The notes: generated from the letters alone by a model not told the origin. Shown: positions 1 to 8,647, counted from the first letter of the stretch. The stretch: 36,215 bases of DNA from Desulfococcaceae bacterium HSG8 (GCA_030378015.1 JAUCGG010000006.1:20556-56770), one strand, 5' to 3'. Translations and numbers: made by a program.

Positions 1-489
<489 letters not shown>

Positions 490-541
490 ACAATTTTTGA
501 CACACTTATTTTGAACGTTTTTATGTGATTATATCCGATTT

Positions 542-603
542 GAAATTTGGAATCGGAAATGCGAAATTTATATCTGAATGTCGCATTTCCAATTCCAAAT
601 TTT
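542..603. repeat. Inverted repeat in the 23S-5S spacer
   Basis: Two arms of about 22 bases (542-564 and 581-603) are reverse complements with very few mismatches, separated by about 16 bases. The stem would form in the rRNA precursor between 23S and 5S and may be a processing stem or a small dispersed palindrome. No tRNA is visible in the spacer. Confidence 0.6.
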
Positions 604-612
604 AAATTTTTT

Positions 613-728
<116 letters not shown>

Positions 729-737
729 AATCTTTTT

Positions 738-771
738 AAAAGCCCGTAATTTTTTTACGGGCTTTTTTATT
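738..771 (+). terminator. Rho-independent terminator of the rRNA operon
   Basis: AGCCCGTAA (741-749) pairs with TTACGGGCT (755-763) and is followed by a run of T. It lies 10 bases after 5S, so the operon ends here and no tRNA follows 5S. Confidence 0.9.
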
Positions 772-1043
772 TTCGAACCTTTCATTCCGCGTCTGAATGG
801 AACTGACCGGGATGAATGAGGCAACCTCAAACGCGAAAAATCTCTTATCCCTGTTTCGCGGCCTGCGTTCCACATACAACATATTTCTACCCGTGAAGGC
901 GCGACGTTTTTCCTTCCGGATACTGACGGGGTTGAAATTCACGACAGCCTTCCGGGCGAGATTGTGGTGCAAAAAAGTTATCCCAACAGCTTTCGTGAAA
1001 CCCGGCTCTTATGGCAAGTAATTACAAAATTGAAAGCCCTGAT
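772..1043. other. Intergenic stretch without recognisable genes
   Basis: Open frames exist on both strands (for example 797-1021 plus and 736-972 minus), but none has a convincing ribosome binding site or family likeness. I see no RNA gene. Confidence 0.5.
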
Positions 1044-1445
1044 ATGGAAAAGAAAAAAATTCTGATCGTAGATGACGAAATGGACATGAGAATTTTCATG
1101 TCAACCCTTTTTGAAACAAGCGGATACGAACCTTTATCCGCAAGGGATGGAAAAGAAGGATACCGGAAAGCAAAAGAGGTTATCCCTGATCTTGTCATAC
1201 TCGACGTGATGATGCCGGGAGAGGGCGGAGTCCAGATGTACCGGCATCTGAGGACAGATGAAGACCTCAGGACAACGCCTGTAATCATGCTTTCTGCTGT
1301 GGGAAAAAAAACATATACCCACTATCTGAAGATGCTGAATGTGCGGGCAGATGAGCCTGTACCCGAACCGGATGCCTACCTGGAAAAACCGCCTGAGCCT
1401 GAAGAATTGCTTGAGCTAGCTAAAAGATTGATGCGTGATACGTGA
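1044..1445 (+). CDS. Single-domain response regulator (CheY-like receiver)
   Basis: The 133-residue product is one receiver domain with no output domain. The acidic pair is D10-D11 (VDDE), the phospho-acceptor is D54 in VILDVMMP, the switch Ser is in VIMLSAVG, and the conserved Lys is in LEKPPEP. The ATG at 1044 is preferred to an upstream one at 1011, because a GAAAG sits about 9 bases before 1044 and nothing resembling a Shine-Dalgarno precedes 1011. It probably relays phosphate or acts by protein contact. The likely partner is the receiver-kinase 260 bases downstream, but the repeat-filled gap argues against tight co-transcription. The last residues (LMRDT) are encoded by the first units of a heptamer repeat, so the native C-terminus may have been replaced. 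Confidence 0.85.
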   Translation: MEKKKILIVDDEMDMRIFMSTLFETSGYEPLSARDGKEGYRKAKEVIPDLVILDVMMPGEGGVQMYRHLRTDEDLRTTPVIMLSAVGKKTYTHYLKMLNVRADEPVPEPDAYLEKPPEPEELLELAKRLMRDT

Positions 1446-1475
1446 TGAGTGATGCGTGATGCGTAATGCGTGATA
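1432..1475. repeat. Heptamer tandem repeat (GTGATGC-like)
   Basis: Six or so imperfect units of a seven-base word (GTGATGC, GTGATAC, GTAATGC) overlap the stop codon of the receiver gene. This is the same class of period-7 array seen at 6214, 26608, 28366, 30575, 32590 and 34462, each with its own word. Confidence 0.75.
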
Positions 1476-1481
1476 CTTTAC

Positions 1482-1650
1482 GCTCGCGGGGGATTGACAA
1501 ATCCCCCGCCTGACGGGCATTTATGAATCCCTTCACATATATTATACAAAATCCTGCATATTAGGGATTTTTCAAAAAATAAAATACCCGTTGATGCTCG
1601 CGGGGATTGACAAATCCCCCGCATGGTTCGGATTTGTCAATCCGAACCGA
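1482..1650. repeat. GC-rich hairpin repeats between the two signalling genes
   Basis: Two similar hairpins: GCGGGGGATT...AATCCCCCGC near 1486-1511 and GCGGGGATT...AATCCCCCGC near 1599-1623. The second is followed by a hairpin of GGTTCGGATT with AATCCGAACC (1625-1650). They look like dispersed palindromes; the run after the first could also terminate the upstream transcript. Confidence 0.55.
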
Positions 1651-1703
1651 GCAAGATAGGTATATTGTTTATTTGGAGTTCCCTTATTCCCGGATAATGA
1701 AAC

Positions 1704-3635
1704 ATGGAATCAAAAATACTATTAGTAGATGACGAAGAGGACATCCGGGATGTTCTTGATATCGCACTGTCTGACATCGGTTATAAAGTGCTGACAGCAG
1801 AAAACGGGGAAGAAGCCCTGCGTATCTTTCGAAGCGAGTCCCCTCCTATTGTTCTCAGCGATATAAAAATGCCGGGTATGGATGGTATAGAACTTCTTGG
1901 GAAAATTAAAAAAGAGAATTCTGAAACAGAAGTTATTATGATTACCGGCCACGGGGATATGGAACTGGCCATCCAGTGTCTCAAACATGAGGCCACTGAT
2001 TTTATCACAAAACCCATCAACGATGATGCTTTGGAGATATCCCTGAAGAGAGCGCATGAGCGGATATCCATGAGACACCAGATCAGGGAGTACACCGAAA
2101 ACCTCGAACAACTTGTAAAAAAGCAGTCTGCCAAGCTGGTTGAAACAGAAAGGCTGACTGCCATCGGGCAGGCGGTTGACGGGCTGTCTTCTGCAATATG
2201 GGACATTGCCGGAGACCTTGAAGGCGGGGTCAGGTATTTTAATGAAATGCCGTGTTTTGTCTCCATGCACAACCCAGATCTCAAAGTAGTCGCAGCCAAC
2301 CAGTTGTATAAGGAACGCTTGGGAAACAAGGTGGGCGGGGACAGTTGGGAAATATATGTCCGAAGCTCGGAAGAAATGTCATGCCCGGTCCGGGAGACCT
2401 TTAAAACCGGAATCGGACAGCGACGCAAGGAAACCATCAGGTACTCAGACGGAGGTGAGGTTCCTGCTATTGTCCACACAGCACCGATTCGCGATAAGGA
2501 TGGTCATCTTGAACTGGTTCTTGAACTCTCGGCAGATGTCACAGAGATCAAACGCCTCCAAGATGAGCTTCGCACTGCTGAACAGAAATTCCAACAGTTG
2601 TTTGATGAAGCCCCCTGTTATATTTCCGTCCAAGACAGGGAATTCAGGCTTACGTCAGTCAACAGACGATTCAAGGAAGATTTCGGGCATGAGATCGGGG
2701 CTAAGTGTTTTGAAGTCTATAAACACCGGGATGAGCCGTGTCCTGAGTGCCCGGTTGCCAAAACATTTGAAGACGGGGATACGCATCAGTCAGAAATGAT
2801 CGTGACCTCAAAGTCGGGTGAGCAGTATAACATGCTCATCTGGACCGCGCCTTTACGGAACTCGAGCGGAGAAATCACCGAGGTGATGGAGATGTCAACC
2901 AACATCACCCAGATACGCCAGTTACAGGATCATCTGTCATCCCTGGGGCTTCTCATCGGCTCGGTTTCCCATAGCATAAAAGGTGTGCTGACGGGGCTGG
3001 ATGCCGGAATGTACCTGGTCAGTTCCGGCTTTGCAAAGGAAGATCAGGGAAGGATCAGAGAAGGATGGGAAACGGTAAAGCTCATGGTTGAGCGGATCAG
3101 GAAAATGGTGCTGAACATCCTCTACTATGCAAAGAACAGGAATTTGGAGTGGGAAACAGCGGATGTCATTCCCTTTGCCGAGGATCTGGCGGCTACCGTT
3201 ACCCCGAAAATGAAGGAACATCATGTTGAATTTATTTGTGATTTTGATCAGTCTTCAGGATCATTTGAGATTGACCCGGGCATTGCCCATTCCGCATTGA
3301 TAAATATCCTGGAAAATGCGGCTGACGCGTGTGCATATGACAGATCAAAGGATAAACATAAAATTATCTTCAGCGTAAAACCGGATAATGATCACATTAT
3401 CTTCGATGTCCGTGATAACGGCATCGGTATGGACAGGGAAACCCGCGAAAGCATGTTCAGCCTGTTCTTTTCCTCAAAAGGGACCAGGGGAACAGGTCTC
3501 GGGCTTTTCATTTCTGATAAAATTATCCGACAGCACGGAGGTTCGATAAAGGTGGATTCTGAATTGGGAGAAGGCTCGCATTTTTGTATCAGGATGCTGA
3601 AAACACTTCCGGAATCATTAAAAATTCCGGAATGA
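1704..3635 (+). CDS. Receiver-PAS-PAS sensor histidine kinase
   Basis: The 643-residue protein has no membrane segment and is probably cytoplasmic. Domains in order: receiver (about 1-120; D9-D10, phospho-acceptor D53 in VLSDIKMPG, Lys in ITKPI), a helical linker (120-160), two PAS-like domains (about 175-290 and 297-415), a dimerisation helix with the likely phospho-His in SVSHSIKG, and an HATPase domain (N box ILENAADAC, G1 DNGIGMD, G2 GTGLGLFIS). The second PAS has a CPECPV cluster and the first a CPV, which could hold a metal or respond to redox; that is inference. The H-box departs from the usual SHELRxP. An N-terminal receiver suggests it takes phosphate from, or passes it to, another kinase. 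The start is ATG 1704; no strong Shine-Dalgarno is obvious. Confidence 0.85.
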   Translation: MESKILLVDDEEDIRDVLDIALSDIGYKVLTAENGEEALRIFRSESPPIVLSDIKMPGMDGIELLGKIKKENSETEVIMITGHGDMELAIQCLKHEATDFITKPINDDALEISLKRAHERISMRHQIREYTENLEQLVKKQSAKLVETERLTAIGQAVDGLSSAIWDIAGDLEGGVRYFNEMPCFVSMHNPDLKVVAANQLYKERLGNKVGGDSWEIYVRSSEEMSCPVRETFKTGIGQRRKETIRYSDGGEVPAIVHTAPIRDKDGHLELVLELSADVTEIKRLQDELRTAEQKFQQLFDEAPCYISVQDREFRLTSVNRRFKEDFGHEIGAKCFEVYKHRDEPCPECPVAKTFEDGDTHQSEMIVTSKSGEQYNMLIWTAPLRNSSGEITEVMEMSTNITQIRQLQDHLSSLGLLIGSVSHSIKGVLTGLDAGMYLVSSGFAKEDQGRIREGWETVKLMVERIRKMVLNILYYAKNRNLEWETADVIPFAEDLAATVTPKMKEHHVEFICDFDQSSGSFEIDPGIAHSALINILENAADACAYDRSKDKHKIIFSVKPDNDHIIFDVRDNGIGMDRETRESMFSLFFSSKGTRGTGLGLFISDKIIRQHGGSIKVDSELGEGSHFCIRMLKTLPESLKIPE

Positions 3636-3754
3636 GTGCAAAAATAGAGCGAAGCGGTTTTTTGCGCTCCTCTGTGGAACGATGCGAGTCTCAGTGTTTT
3701 ATCCGTCTCCACGCCTCCTTTGTATCTGACTTCGCTGAATATCATATAAATATC

Positions 3755-3880
3755 TTATTTTCCTTCTTTATTCTTTTTATCCTTCTGCGCCATGATTTCA
3801 GCCGCGATCTTTTTTCCTTCGTCAAACATTTCCGCGTAATATGCCCTCACTTTTTCAGGATCAAAAGTCAGGAAAGTAAT
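3755..3880 (-). pseudogene. C-terminal remnant of an unrecognised protein
   Basis: On the minus strand a 41-codon stretch after an in-frame stop reads like real coding sequence. It contains FDPEKVRAYYAEMFDEGKK and ends in a Lys-rich tail (QKDKKNKEGK) before TAA. It has no start codon near its beginning, so it looks like the tail of a gene whose rest is gone. I do not recognise the family. The surrounding 3636-4018 holds nothing else I can support. Confidence 0.4.
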
Positions 3881-4018
3881 TTAGTTGTTGCCATAACCAG
3901 GGAATATGGCGATATTGGTTGAGGCATTTAAGCATCTTTCGGAAAAAAATTCTTGAAAATGAGTTGAATTAATGCAAATAAAGAGCTTTGGGGATCAGAT
4001 TATATAAACGTTTTTCAG

Positions 4019-4150
4019 ATGGGCATCCTTCATTTGTCAGTTTACACCTTACTGTAGAACGATTTTTCAAATCGTTCCGAACGACTTGAAAAGTCGTTCT
4101 GCAGTCTGAAAAAGTGTAAACTACTTTCGGCTTCTATGAAAGATGCCCAT
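4019..4150. repeat. Long imperfect palindrome upstream of nadC
   Basis: The outer arms ATGGGCATC (4019-4027) and GATGCCCAT (4142-4150) are complementary. Inside are GTTTACAC (4040-4047) with GTGTAAAC (4114-4121), and at the centre GAACGATTTTTCAAATCGTTC followed by ACGACTTGAAAAGTCGT. The whole 132 bases can fold into one long branched hairpin. It is either a MITE-like insertion or a terminator/attenuator in front of nadC. Confidence 0.65.
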
Positions 4151-4190
4151 TTTTCAGACGTATCAGATATTAAACGGAGAACATTCCAAT

Positions 4191-5042
4191 ATGATGAACG
4201 ATATTCTTACTAAGGTCAAACCGGTTATTCTTCACGCTTTGGAAGAAGATATCGGCGACGGTGACGTCACGACGTTATGCACAGTGCCTGACACAACGCT
4301 CGAAGGCAGATTTATCGCCAAGGAATCCGGTGTTATTTCAGGGCTGGAAGTGGCAGGCCTGACCTTTTCCCTGTTGGATGAACAGGTGCGTTTTACCTCT
4401 CATGTCGCTGACGGAGACCGGGTGGAAGCGAAACAGATATTTGCAACAGTCAGAGGCCCTGGCCGGGCTATCCTCAGCGGTGAGCGGGTGGCCCTTAATT
4501 TTCTCCAGAGAATGTCGGGCATAGCCACTCTCACTCGCCAGTTTGCGGACGCTATGAAAGGTGCTTCTGCCGTCATCCTGGACACAAGGAAGACTGCCCC
4601 AGGTCTTCGCATTTTCGATAAATGGGCAGTAAGATCAGGCGGGGGGCAGAACCATCGCTTTGGCTTATACGATATGGTACTTATCAAAGACAACCACATC
4701 GCGGCTGTGGGAACCATTTCGGAAACTGTCGCACGCGTACGCTCGGAGGATAAGCTGAAAAGAGCCATAGAGATAGAAGTCAGGAACCTTGAGGAACTTC
4801 GGGAAGCCCTGGAACTGTCGCCGGATCGCATCTTACTGGATAATATGACCCCTTCCGAATTGAGCGATGCTGTCCGGGTGACCGATGGCCGTGTTCCGCT
4901 GGAAGCATCTGGGAACGTCTCTCTGGAGAATATAACAGCCATTGCCGCCTCTGGTGTTGATTATATTTCTGCCGGAATGCTCACGCATTCGACAAAAGCT
5001 TTGGATATCACTCTGTTACTCACAAATGCGGAGGAAAAATAA
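4191..5042 (+). CDS. nadC: Nicotinate-nucleotide pyrophosphorylase (quinolinate phosphoribosyltransferase)
   Basis: NadC converts quinolinate and PRPP to nicotinate mononucleotide, CO2 and pyrophosphate in de novo NAD synthesis. The 283-residue length is typical. Hallmarks visible are EEDIGDGDVTT near the N-terminus, the active-site block DTRKTAPGLR, then SGGGQNHRFGLYDMVLIKDNHI, and the C-terminal EASGNVSLENI and GVDYISAGMLTHS that shape the phosphoribosyl site. I start at 4191 because GGAGA lies at 4176-4180. An ATG at 4143 would start inside the palindrome and add 16 unrelated residues. The stop codon is followed at once by the nadA ATG, so the two are translated as one operon. No nadB is visible here. 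Confidence 0.95.
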   Translation: MMNDILTKVKPVILHALEEDIGDGDVTTLCTVPDTTLEGRFIAKESGVISGLEVAGLTFSLLDEQVRFTSHVADGDRVEAKQIFATVRGPGRAILSGERVALNFLQRMSGIATLTRQFADAMKGASAVILDTRKTAPGLRIFDKWAVRSGGGQNHRFGLYDMVLIKDNHIAAVGTISETVARVRSEDKLKRAIEIEVRNLEELREALELSPDRILLDNMTPSELSDAVRVTDGRVPLEASGNVSLENITAIAASGVDYISAGMLTHSTKALDITLLLTNAEEK

Positions 5043-6062
5043 ATGACAGTCCAAGAAACTTATCAGAATATGAAAGCACGTCTCGGTGACATCGTTCCTG
5101 ACCCTGAACTGAGACAAAAAGCCGAGCTGGCCTATGAGATCATCAGGCTGAGAGAGGAAAAAAACGCGCTTATCCTGGCCCACAATTACATGGAGCCGGC
5201 TTTGTTTTACTCAGTGCCCCACTATACCGGGGACTCACTGGAACTGAGCCGTAAAGCTGCCCGGACAGACAAAGACATCATTGTTTTCTGCGGGGTGGAA
5301 TTCATGGCGGAAACAGCGAAAATCCTCAGTCCTGGGAAGACGGTTCTGCTGCCCGCGGAAAAAGCAGGATGCTCCCTGGCAACGGGCATCACTGCCGAGG
5401 ATGTCAGAGCACTGAAGGAGAAGTTTCCCGGGGTTCCGGTTGTCACATACGTGAACACTTATGCGGATGTCAAAGCCGAATGCGACTTATGCTGCACATC
5501 CGGCAACGCGGCCGCGGTGGTGAAGTCCCTGGAAACCGATACGGTGATATTTCTTCCTGATGAATACCTTGCGAGGAATGTGGCAAGGGAAACAGGGAAA
5601 CATATCATCTTTCCGGGAAACGATGAAACTGCCTCGGATTACCAGATGATCGGATGGAATGCCCGGTGTGAGGTGCATGAGAAATTCACCACAGGGGATA
5701 TCAGGAGCATCAGAAGCCGGTTTCCGGATGTTGCGATTCTGGCCCACCCGGAGTGCAGCCCCGAAGTTGTTGCTGCCTCTGATTTCGCGGGAAGCACCTC
5801 GGCCATGATCAGGTTTGTCGAAGAAACATCAGAACCCCGGTATCTGCTGCTTACCGAATGTGCAATGGGAGATAATGTGGCTGCCGCGAACCCGGGTAAG
5901 GAAATTCTCTCAATGTGCAGGATTCGGTGTCCCCACATGGAGCAGATCACCCTGGAAAGCACCTTGGATGCTCTGAGGCACAATCAATACGTCATTGAGG
6001 TCCCGGAGGATATTCGTGTAAAAGCGCTTCGGTCAGTGGAGCGTATGCTGGCTATCGGGTAA
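5043..6062 (+). CDS. nadA: Quinolinate synthase
   Basis: NadA condenses iminoaspartate with dihydroxyacetone phosphate to quinolinate using a [4Fe-4S] cluster. The protein has 339 residues, a common length for the short form. The usual motifs are present: LAHNYMEP near 45-52, the first cluster Cys within ECDLCCTSGNA, the second in HPECSPEV, and the third in the C-terminal CRIRCPHM. The ATG directly follows the nadC stop and is served by a GGAGG inside the nadC end. This gives a compact nadC-nadA unit whose products act in consecutive steps. Iminoaspartate must come from an aspartate oxidase or dehydrogenase encoded elsewhere. Confidence 0.95.
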   Translation: MTVQETYQNMKARLGDIVPDPELRQKAELAYEIIRLREEKNALILAHNYMEPALFYSVPHYTGDSLELSRKAARTDKDIIVFCGVEFMAETAKILSPGKTVLLPAEKAGCSLATGITAEDVRALKEKFPGVPVVTYVNTYADVKAECDLCCTSGNAAAVVKSLETDTVIFLPDEYLARNVARETGKHIIFPGNDETASDYQMIGWNARCEVHEKFTTGDIRSIRSRFPDVAILAHPECSPEVVAASDFAGSTSAMIRFVEETSEPRYLLLTECAMGDNVAAANPGKEILSMCRIRCPHMEQITLESTLDALRHNQYVIEVPEDIRVKALRSVERMLAIG

Positions 6063-6095
6063 GGTATTTCCCCCAAATTAATATACCCGGTATCT

Positions 6096-6158
6096 TACTC
6101 TTGCTCTTACTCTTGTGCTCTCGCTCCTGCTCCTGCCTGATAAAGAGCAAGAGCAAGA
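6096..6158. repeat. Short fold-back of hexamer-like repeats after nadA
   Basis: Units such as TTGCTC, TTACTC and TGCTCC repeat with a period of about six over 6096-6135. They are followed by the complementary AGAGCAAGAGCAAGA (6144-6158). A stem of the two would end the nadA transcript. The array-then-inverted-copy layout matches the heptamer fold-backs elsewhere in the window. Confidence 0.6.
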
Positions 6159-6213
6159 TTAAAATTAAGGTCAGACGGGCAGTGTGGGCAGATTATTTAT
6201 TGGGAAATCCCTA

Positions 6214-6243
6214 AGTGAAGTGTGAAGCGTGAAGCGTGAAAGT
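6214..6243. repeat. Heptamer tandem repeat (GTGAAGC-like)
   Basis: About four units of GTGAAG(T/C) in tandem. The word is nearly the same as in the large array at 26608-26928. Confidence 0.7.
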
Positions 6244-6416
6244 ACCGCGGGCAACGGAGTGTCTGGCATTGCGTAAGCGAGCGAAGCTTGCACATGTCAT
6301 GGAGTGTACGTTTGACAACACCTTCAGACCGGTTGCGAAACGCTACGGCGTTATCCGAACCAGGCTTGTGGAACGCCGTACCACTCTTTTGTTTGTCCGA
6401 TTTCGATATCACATCA

Positions 6417-6772
6417 TCACAAAGACGGGGGAGACGCCCCTGCTCGCGGAAGATTGTCAGTTACTCGGGTTTGCCGGCTCACCTGCCAAAGCCGAACGGA
6501 CTGATCCGGACATGACGGAGAAGCTGATCCGGGCAAAGCCGGAAGAGAGTGTTTCCACAGATCAGGCCGTCCGTTTTCTGAACAAACTGATTGACAATTC
6601 TGATCATCTCTGGCATCCTCCGGAAAAATCGGCAAAGGAGAACGGCGGGAAATTATCCAAAGCCCCTGCACGGGTGAGAAAAGCATCACAGGGAAAAGGC
6701 ATTCGGTACCGGGCGGAACCGCATCTGCCTCCCGATGTTCCGGGGGTATATATAACCATTCAGCAAATATGA
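6417..6772 (+). pseudogene. C-terminal remnant of a SNF2/HepA-type helicase
   Basis: The open frame starts at 6236, but only its last 118 codons or so look like a known protein. LLAEDCQLLGFAG, the acidic PEESVSTDQAVRFLN and the end block RYRAEPHLPPDVPGVYI resemble the extreme C-terminus of large SNF2-like helicases found in defence and restriction loci. No helicase motif or ATPase core is present, so this is a leftover tail. The upstream part (6236-6416) is unrelated junk following the heptamer repeat. The family call rests on memory of the C-terminal pattern. Confidence 0.45.
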
Positions 6773-6804
6773 TTTTTATTTATCTCCGATGAAAGGAAAA
6801 GACA

Positions 6805-7020
6805 ATGGAAAACACATCTCGGAAAACCGGCATTGATAAGATTGAAGAAACAGGCGATAATCTCACAGGACGCGGATGCCTTGCATTTTTTGTTCGATAT
6901 CTTACCAATATCGGTATATTTTCCCTTCTTCTCGGACATTTCGGCGACCTTCGGAAAAGTAAAAAAGGGTTGCCGATCGAAGACCTTTTCAAACAGATAT
7001 TGGTAGTCCTGCGGAAGTAG
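6805..7020 (+). pseudogene. Truncated transposase, N-terminal fragment
   Basis: 71 codons with a good ribosome site (AAAGGAAAAGACA before the ATG). The text from LTGRGCLAFFVRYLTNIGIF to FGDLRKSKKGLPIEDLFKQIL matches the start of DDE transposases of the IS1380/IS4 type as I know them. The frame ends where the FFxDGTS stretch would be expected, so the catalytic part is lost. No terminal inverted repeat is evident nearby. Confidence 0.55.
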
Positions 7021-7142
7021 TGATGGATGGTATCATAGTTTATTCAACAAGTTATAGTTTTTAAAAATTATTGTGGTAGCGAACGGATAATTGTGTTATA
7101 AAGATCAGAAAATTTTTTAACAAGAAGGAGGTATCGCCTGTT

Positions 7143-7457
7143 ATGTTGTGTCCGAACTGTAAATCCGAAAATATTATCAAAAACGGGAGTATTCATAATA
7201 AAAAACAGAAGTTTATGTGCAAGGAATGCGGAAGGCAGTTTGTGGAAGAACCTGAAAACAGAATCATTCCGCATGAGACTAAGGAACTTATAGATAAACT
7301 TCTCCTCGAAAGGATTTCTCTTGCAGGAATTGCAAGGGTTGCCGGTGTTTCGGAGAGATGGTTGCAGGATTACGTCAACAGGAAATATGAGGATCGCACG
7401 GGGATCCGGGCTGTTGTCAAATCTGTCAAATCCTGCCTCAACCCGGTTTTCCCTTAA
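7143..7457 (+). pseudogene. IS1-family transposase N-terminus (InsA-like zinc ribbon plus HTH), truncated
   Basis: The first 83 or so residues have a zinc ribbon (CPNCKSENIIKNG ... CKECGRQF) and a helix-turn-helix (LERISLAGIARVAGVSERWLQDYV), the layout of IS1-type InsA. After about 7391 the frame runs into the antisense of a toxin gene, so the last 22 codons are not transposase. AGGAGG lies about ten bases before the ATG. The left end of the element probably lies near 7073 (GGTAGCG), but no matching right end exists. The catalytic InsB part is missing. Confidence 0.65.
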
Positions 7458-7649
7458 GACATAATATCGGTATTTCCGTATGTCGTCACTGAACAGTTCG
7501 GTGACAAACACCCGGCACATACCGTATTTGCCTTGAAGATTCAGAATAGCCAGCTCAGGAGTAATATCGGTGCTATAAGATATCTGTTCAAACACGGTCC
7601 GGGCAGAATCTACGATGACAGCAAAATGCTCCGCAATCTCTGCATCCAA
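7392..7649 (-). pseudogene. Truncated toxin-like gene (DUF6516/TumE-like)
   Basis: The frame from 7649 has KYRYYVLRENRVEAGFD and FDNSPDPRAI, which resembles the middle of DUF6516/TumE-type toxins, where this block continues into a conserved C-terminal half. Here it breaks at about 7392 and continues into the antisense of the IS1-like fragment (nominal stop 7068). A nine-base duplication gives FDRFDNS where FDNS is expected. The gene overlaps the end of the preceding small gene by 40 bases, typical of toxin-antitoxin pairs. The lost C-terminus suggests it is inactive. The family call is moderate. Confidence 0.45.
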
Positions 7650-7945
7650 TCCTCAGTTCCTTTGTGGCAGAATTCCCATTTGGCCTGATCAGTTTCCCAC
7701 ATTTTGTTTATACTTTTTTCTATATGAATGACAAATTCCTCATCTCCGCCGATACGCCGGATAAAAGTCGGATAGTCACAGCCGTACTTATTCTGAAACG
7801 AACTGTCTTTTTCCCGGAGTTCGGCCACTTTGGAGGTAATCTGTTCAATTATATACCTTTGCAGAGCCAGATCAACAGAAGGTTGCAACTCAACTAACGC
7901 TGTCAGAACTTCGGCATAGTTATCTCTGATTGATATTGTTTTCAT
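7610..7945 (-). CDS. Putative antitoxin partner, 111 residues
   Basis: Small, charged and predicted mostly helical: VDLALQRYIIEQITSKVAELREKDSSF, then KYGCDYPTFIRRIGGDEEFV and a Trp-rich tail (WETDQAKWEFCHKG). The pattern resembles the small antitoxin-like proteins found before DUF6516-type toxins. It precedes and overlaps the truncated toxin and would be transcribed with it. I see no DNA-binding motif. With the toxin broken it may be an orphan. Confidence 0.5.
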   Translation of the reverse strand: MKTISIRDNYAEVLTALVELQPSVDLALQRYIIEQITSKVAELREKDSSFQNKYGCDYPTFIRRIGGDEEFVIHIEKSINKMWETDQAKWEFCHKGTEDWMQRLRSILLSS

Positions 7946-7960
7946 TATATTATATATTAG

Positions 7961-8068
7961 TTAGTCGTTTTCAATAAAATCAGTGACTTCATGCTGCAAC
8001 TGGTTAGCCGCCATTGCTATACTCCGTTCCGACAGGAGATGCCTCACCTCGGACTGTTTCGGGCGCAT
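7961..8068 (-). other. Possible 35-residue small ORF or coding remnant
   Basis: ATG (8068) to TAA encodes a peptide with SERSIAMAANQLQHEVTDFI, reminiscent of the last helix of chemotaxis receptors. It has no Shine-Dalgarno. It ends 15 bases before the antitoxin-like gene. Most likely the tail of a lost gene. Confidence 0.2.
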
Positions 8069-8085
8069 TTATAACTTGGGGAGCA

Positions 8086-8260
8086 GTCCCGGAGGGACGA
8101 CTGAAAATAGCCCGGCAATTCATTGCCGGGGCGAATGTCTCCGTTTTTCAGTCCCGTAGGGACGACTGAAGCTTTCCAGTCGTCCCTACGGGACCTGATA
8201 ATCCGGGGGACCTCACCCGGCAATGAATTGCCGGGCTATTCTCAGATGTCCCTCCGGGAC
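8086..8260. repeat. Multi-hairpin palindromic element with 45-base inverted arms
   Basis: Left arm 8086-8130 and right arm 8216-8260 are reverse complements over about 45 bases with few mismatches; each contains GTCCCGGAGGGAC and CCCGGCAAT...ATTGCCGGG. A further palindrome with GTCCCGTAGGGACGACTG and CAGTCGTCCCTACGGGA lies in the middle. This looks like a dispersed non-coding element of the REP/MITE kind. From 8261 to 8532 I see no gene. Confidence 0.7.
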
Positions 8261-8543
8261 AGGAGAGTGCCGGGAAAGTGCGTCCCCAAAATCCGTTATA
8301 ATCAGAAAATATGCAGTAATTTCAGCGATCCTCCCCGGGGCGCACCGGACAGGTGCGTCTTCAGGGCTTCGGCAGGTTCAGCCAGCAGGCGGTTTTCTGC
8401 TTTCAGCTCCCTGTTTTCCGAAAAATTTCCCCTTTTTCCCCCTTTTTCTCTCCGGGTTCCGGGATTAATCCCGTATCTCCGCTTCCCCGCGTTTTTATGA
8501 GATCAGTCTCATTTTATCCCGCCAGTATGCCTCTCGGTTTTAA

Positions 8544-8647
8544 AAACCGAGAACCCTCACATTCGGGTCTATGGTCGTACAATAAATAACTTTATTTCGA
8601 TCCAGATCTTGTTTCAATCCCCTCCACATTCGGGTCTATGGTCGTAC
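8544..8647 (-). CRISPR. Minimal CRISPR array: two repeats, one spacer
   Basis: A 37-base repeat at 8611-8647 and a second copy ending at 8580 share 27 of 28 bases at their right ends; the second lacks one C. They enclose a 30-base spacer (8581-8610). Read on the minus strand, the intact repeat begins GTACGACCATAGACCC and ends GGGGATTGAAAC, the usual 3' end that yields an AUUGAAAC crRNA tag. The left copy is degenerate at that 3' end, as terminal repeats often are, which places the leader to the right (8648-9059) next to cas6. With only one spacer this is nearly an empty array. Confidence 0.75.

Noticed and set aside
4400..4942. 180-codon minus-strand frame in nadC
   Set aside because: Antisense of nadC; no family features.
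7068..7391. Extension of the minus-strand toxin frame to 7068
   Set aside because: This part is the antisense of the IS1-like transposase fragment, so the residues are not toxin.
8300..8430. Minus-strand stretch reading SENRELKAENRLLAEPAEAL, like a transposase coiled coil
   Set aside because: Short, no start codon, and no other IS66-like sequence nearby; not enough to call.
8123..8589. Overlapping plus-strand frames between the palindrome and the CRISPR array
   Set aside because: They run over palindromic repeats and the array, have no ribosome site, and look low in coding character.
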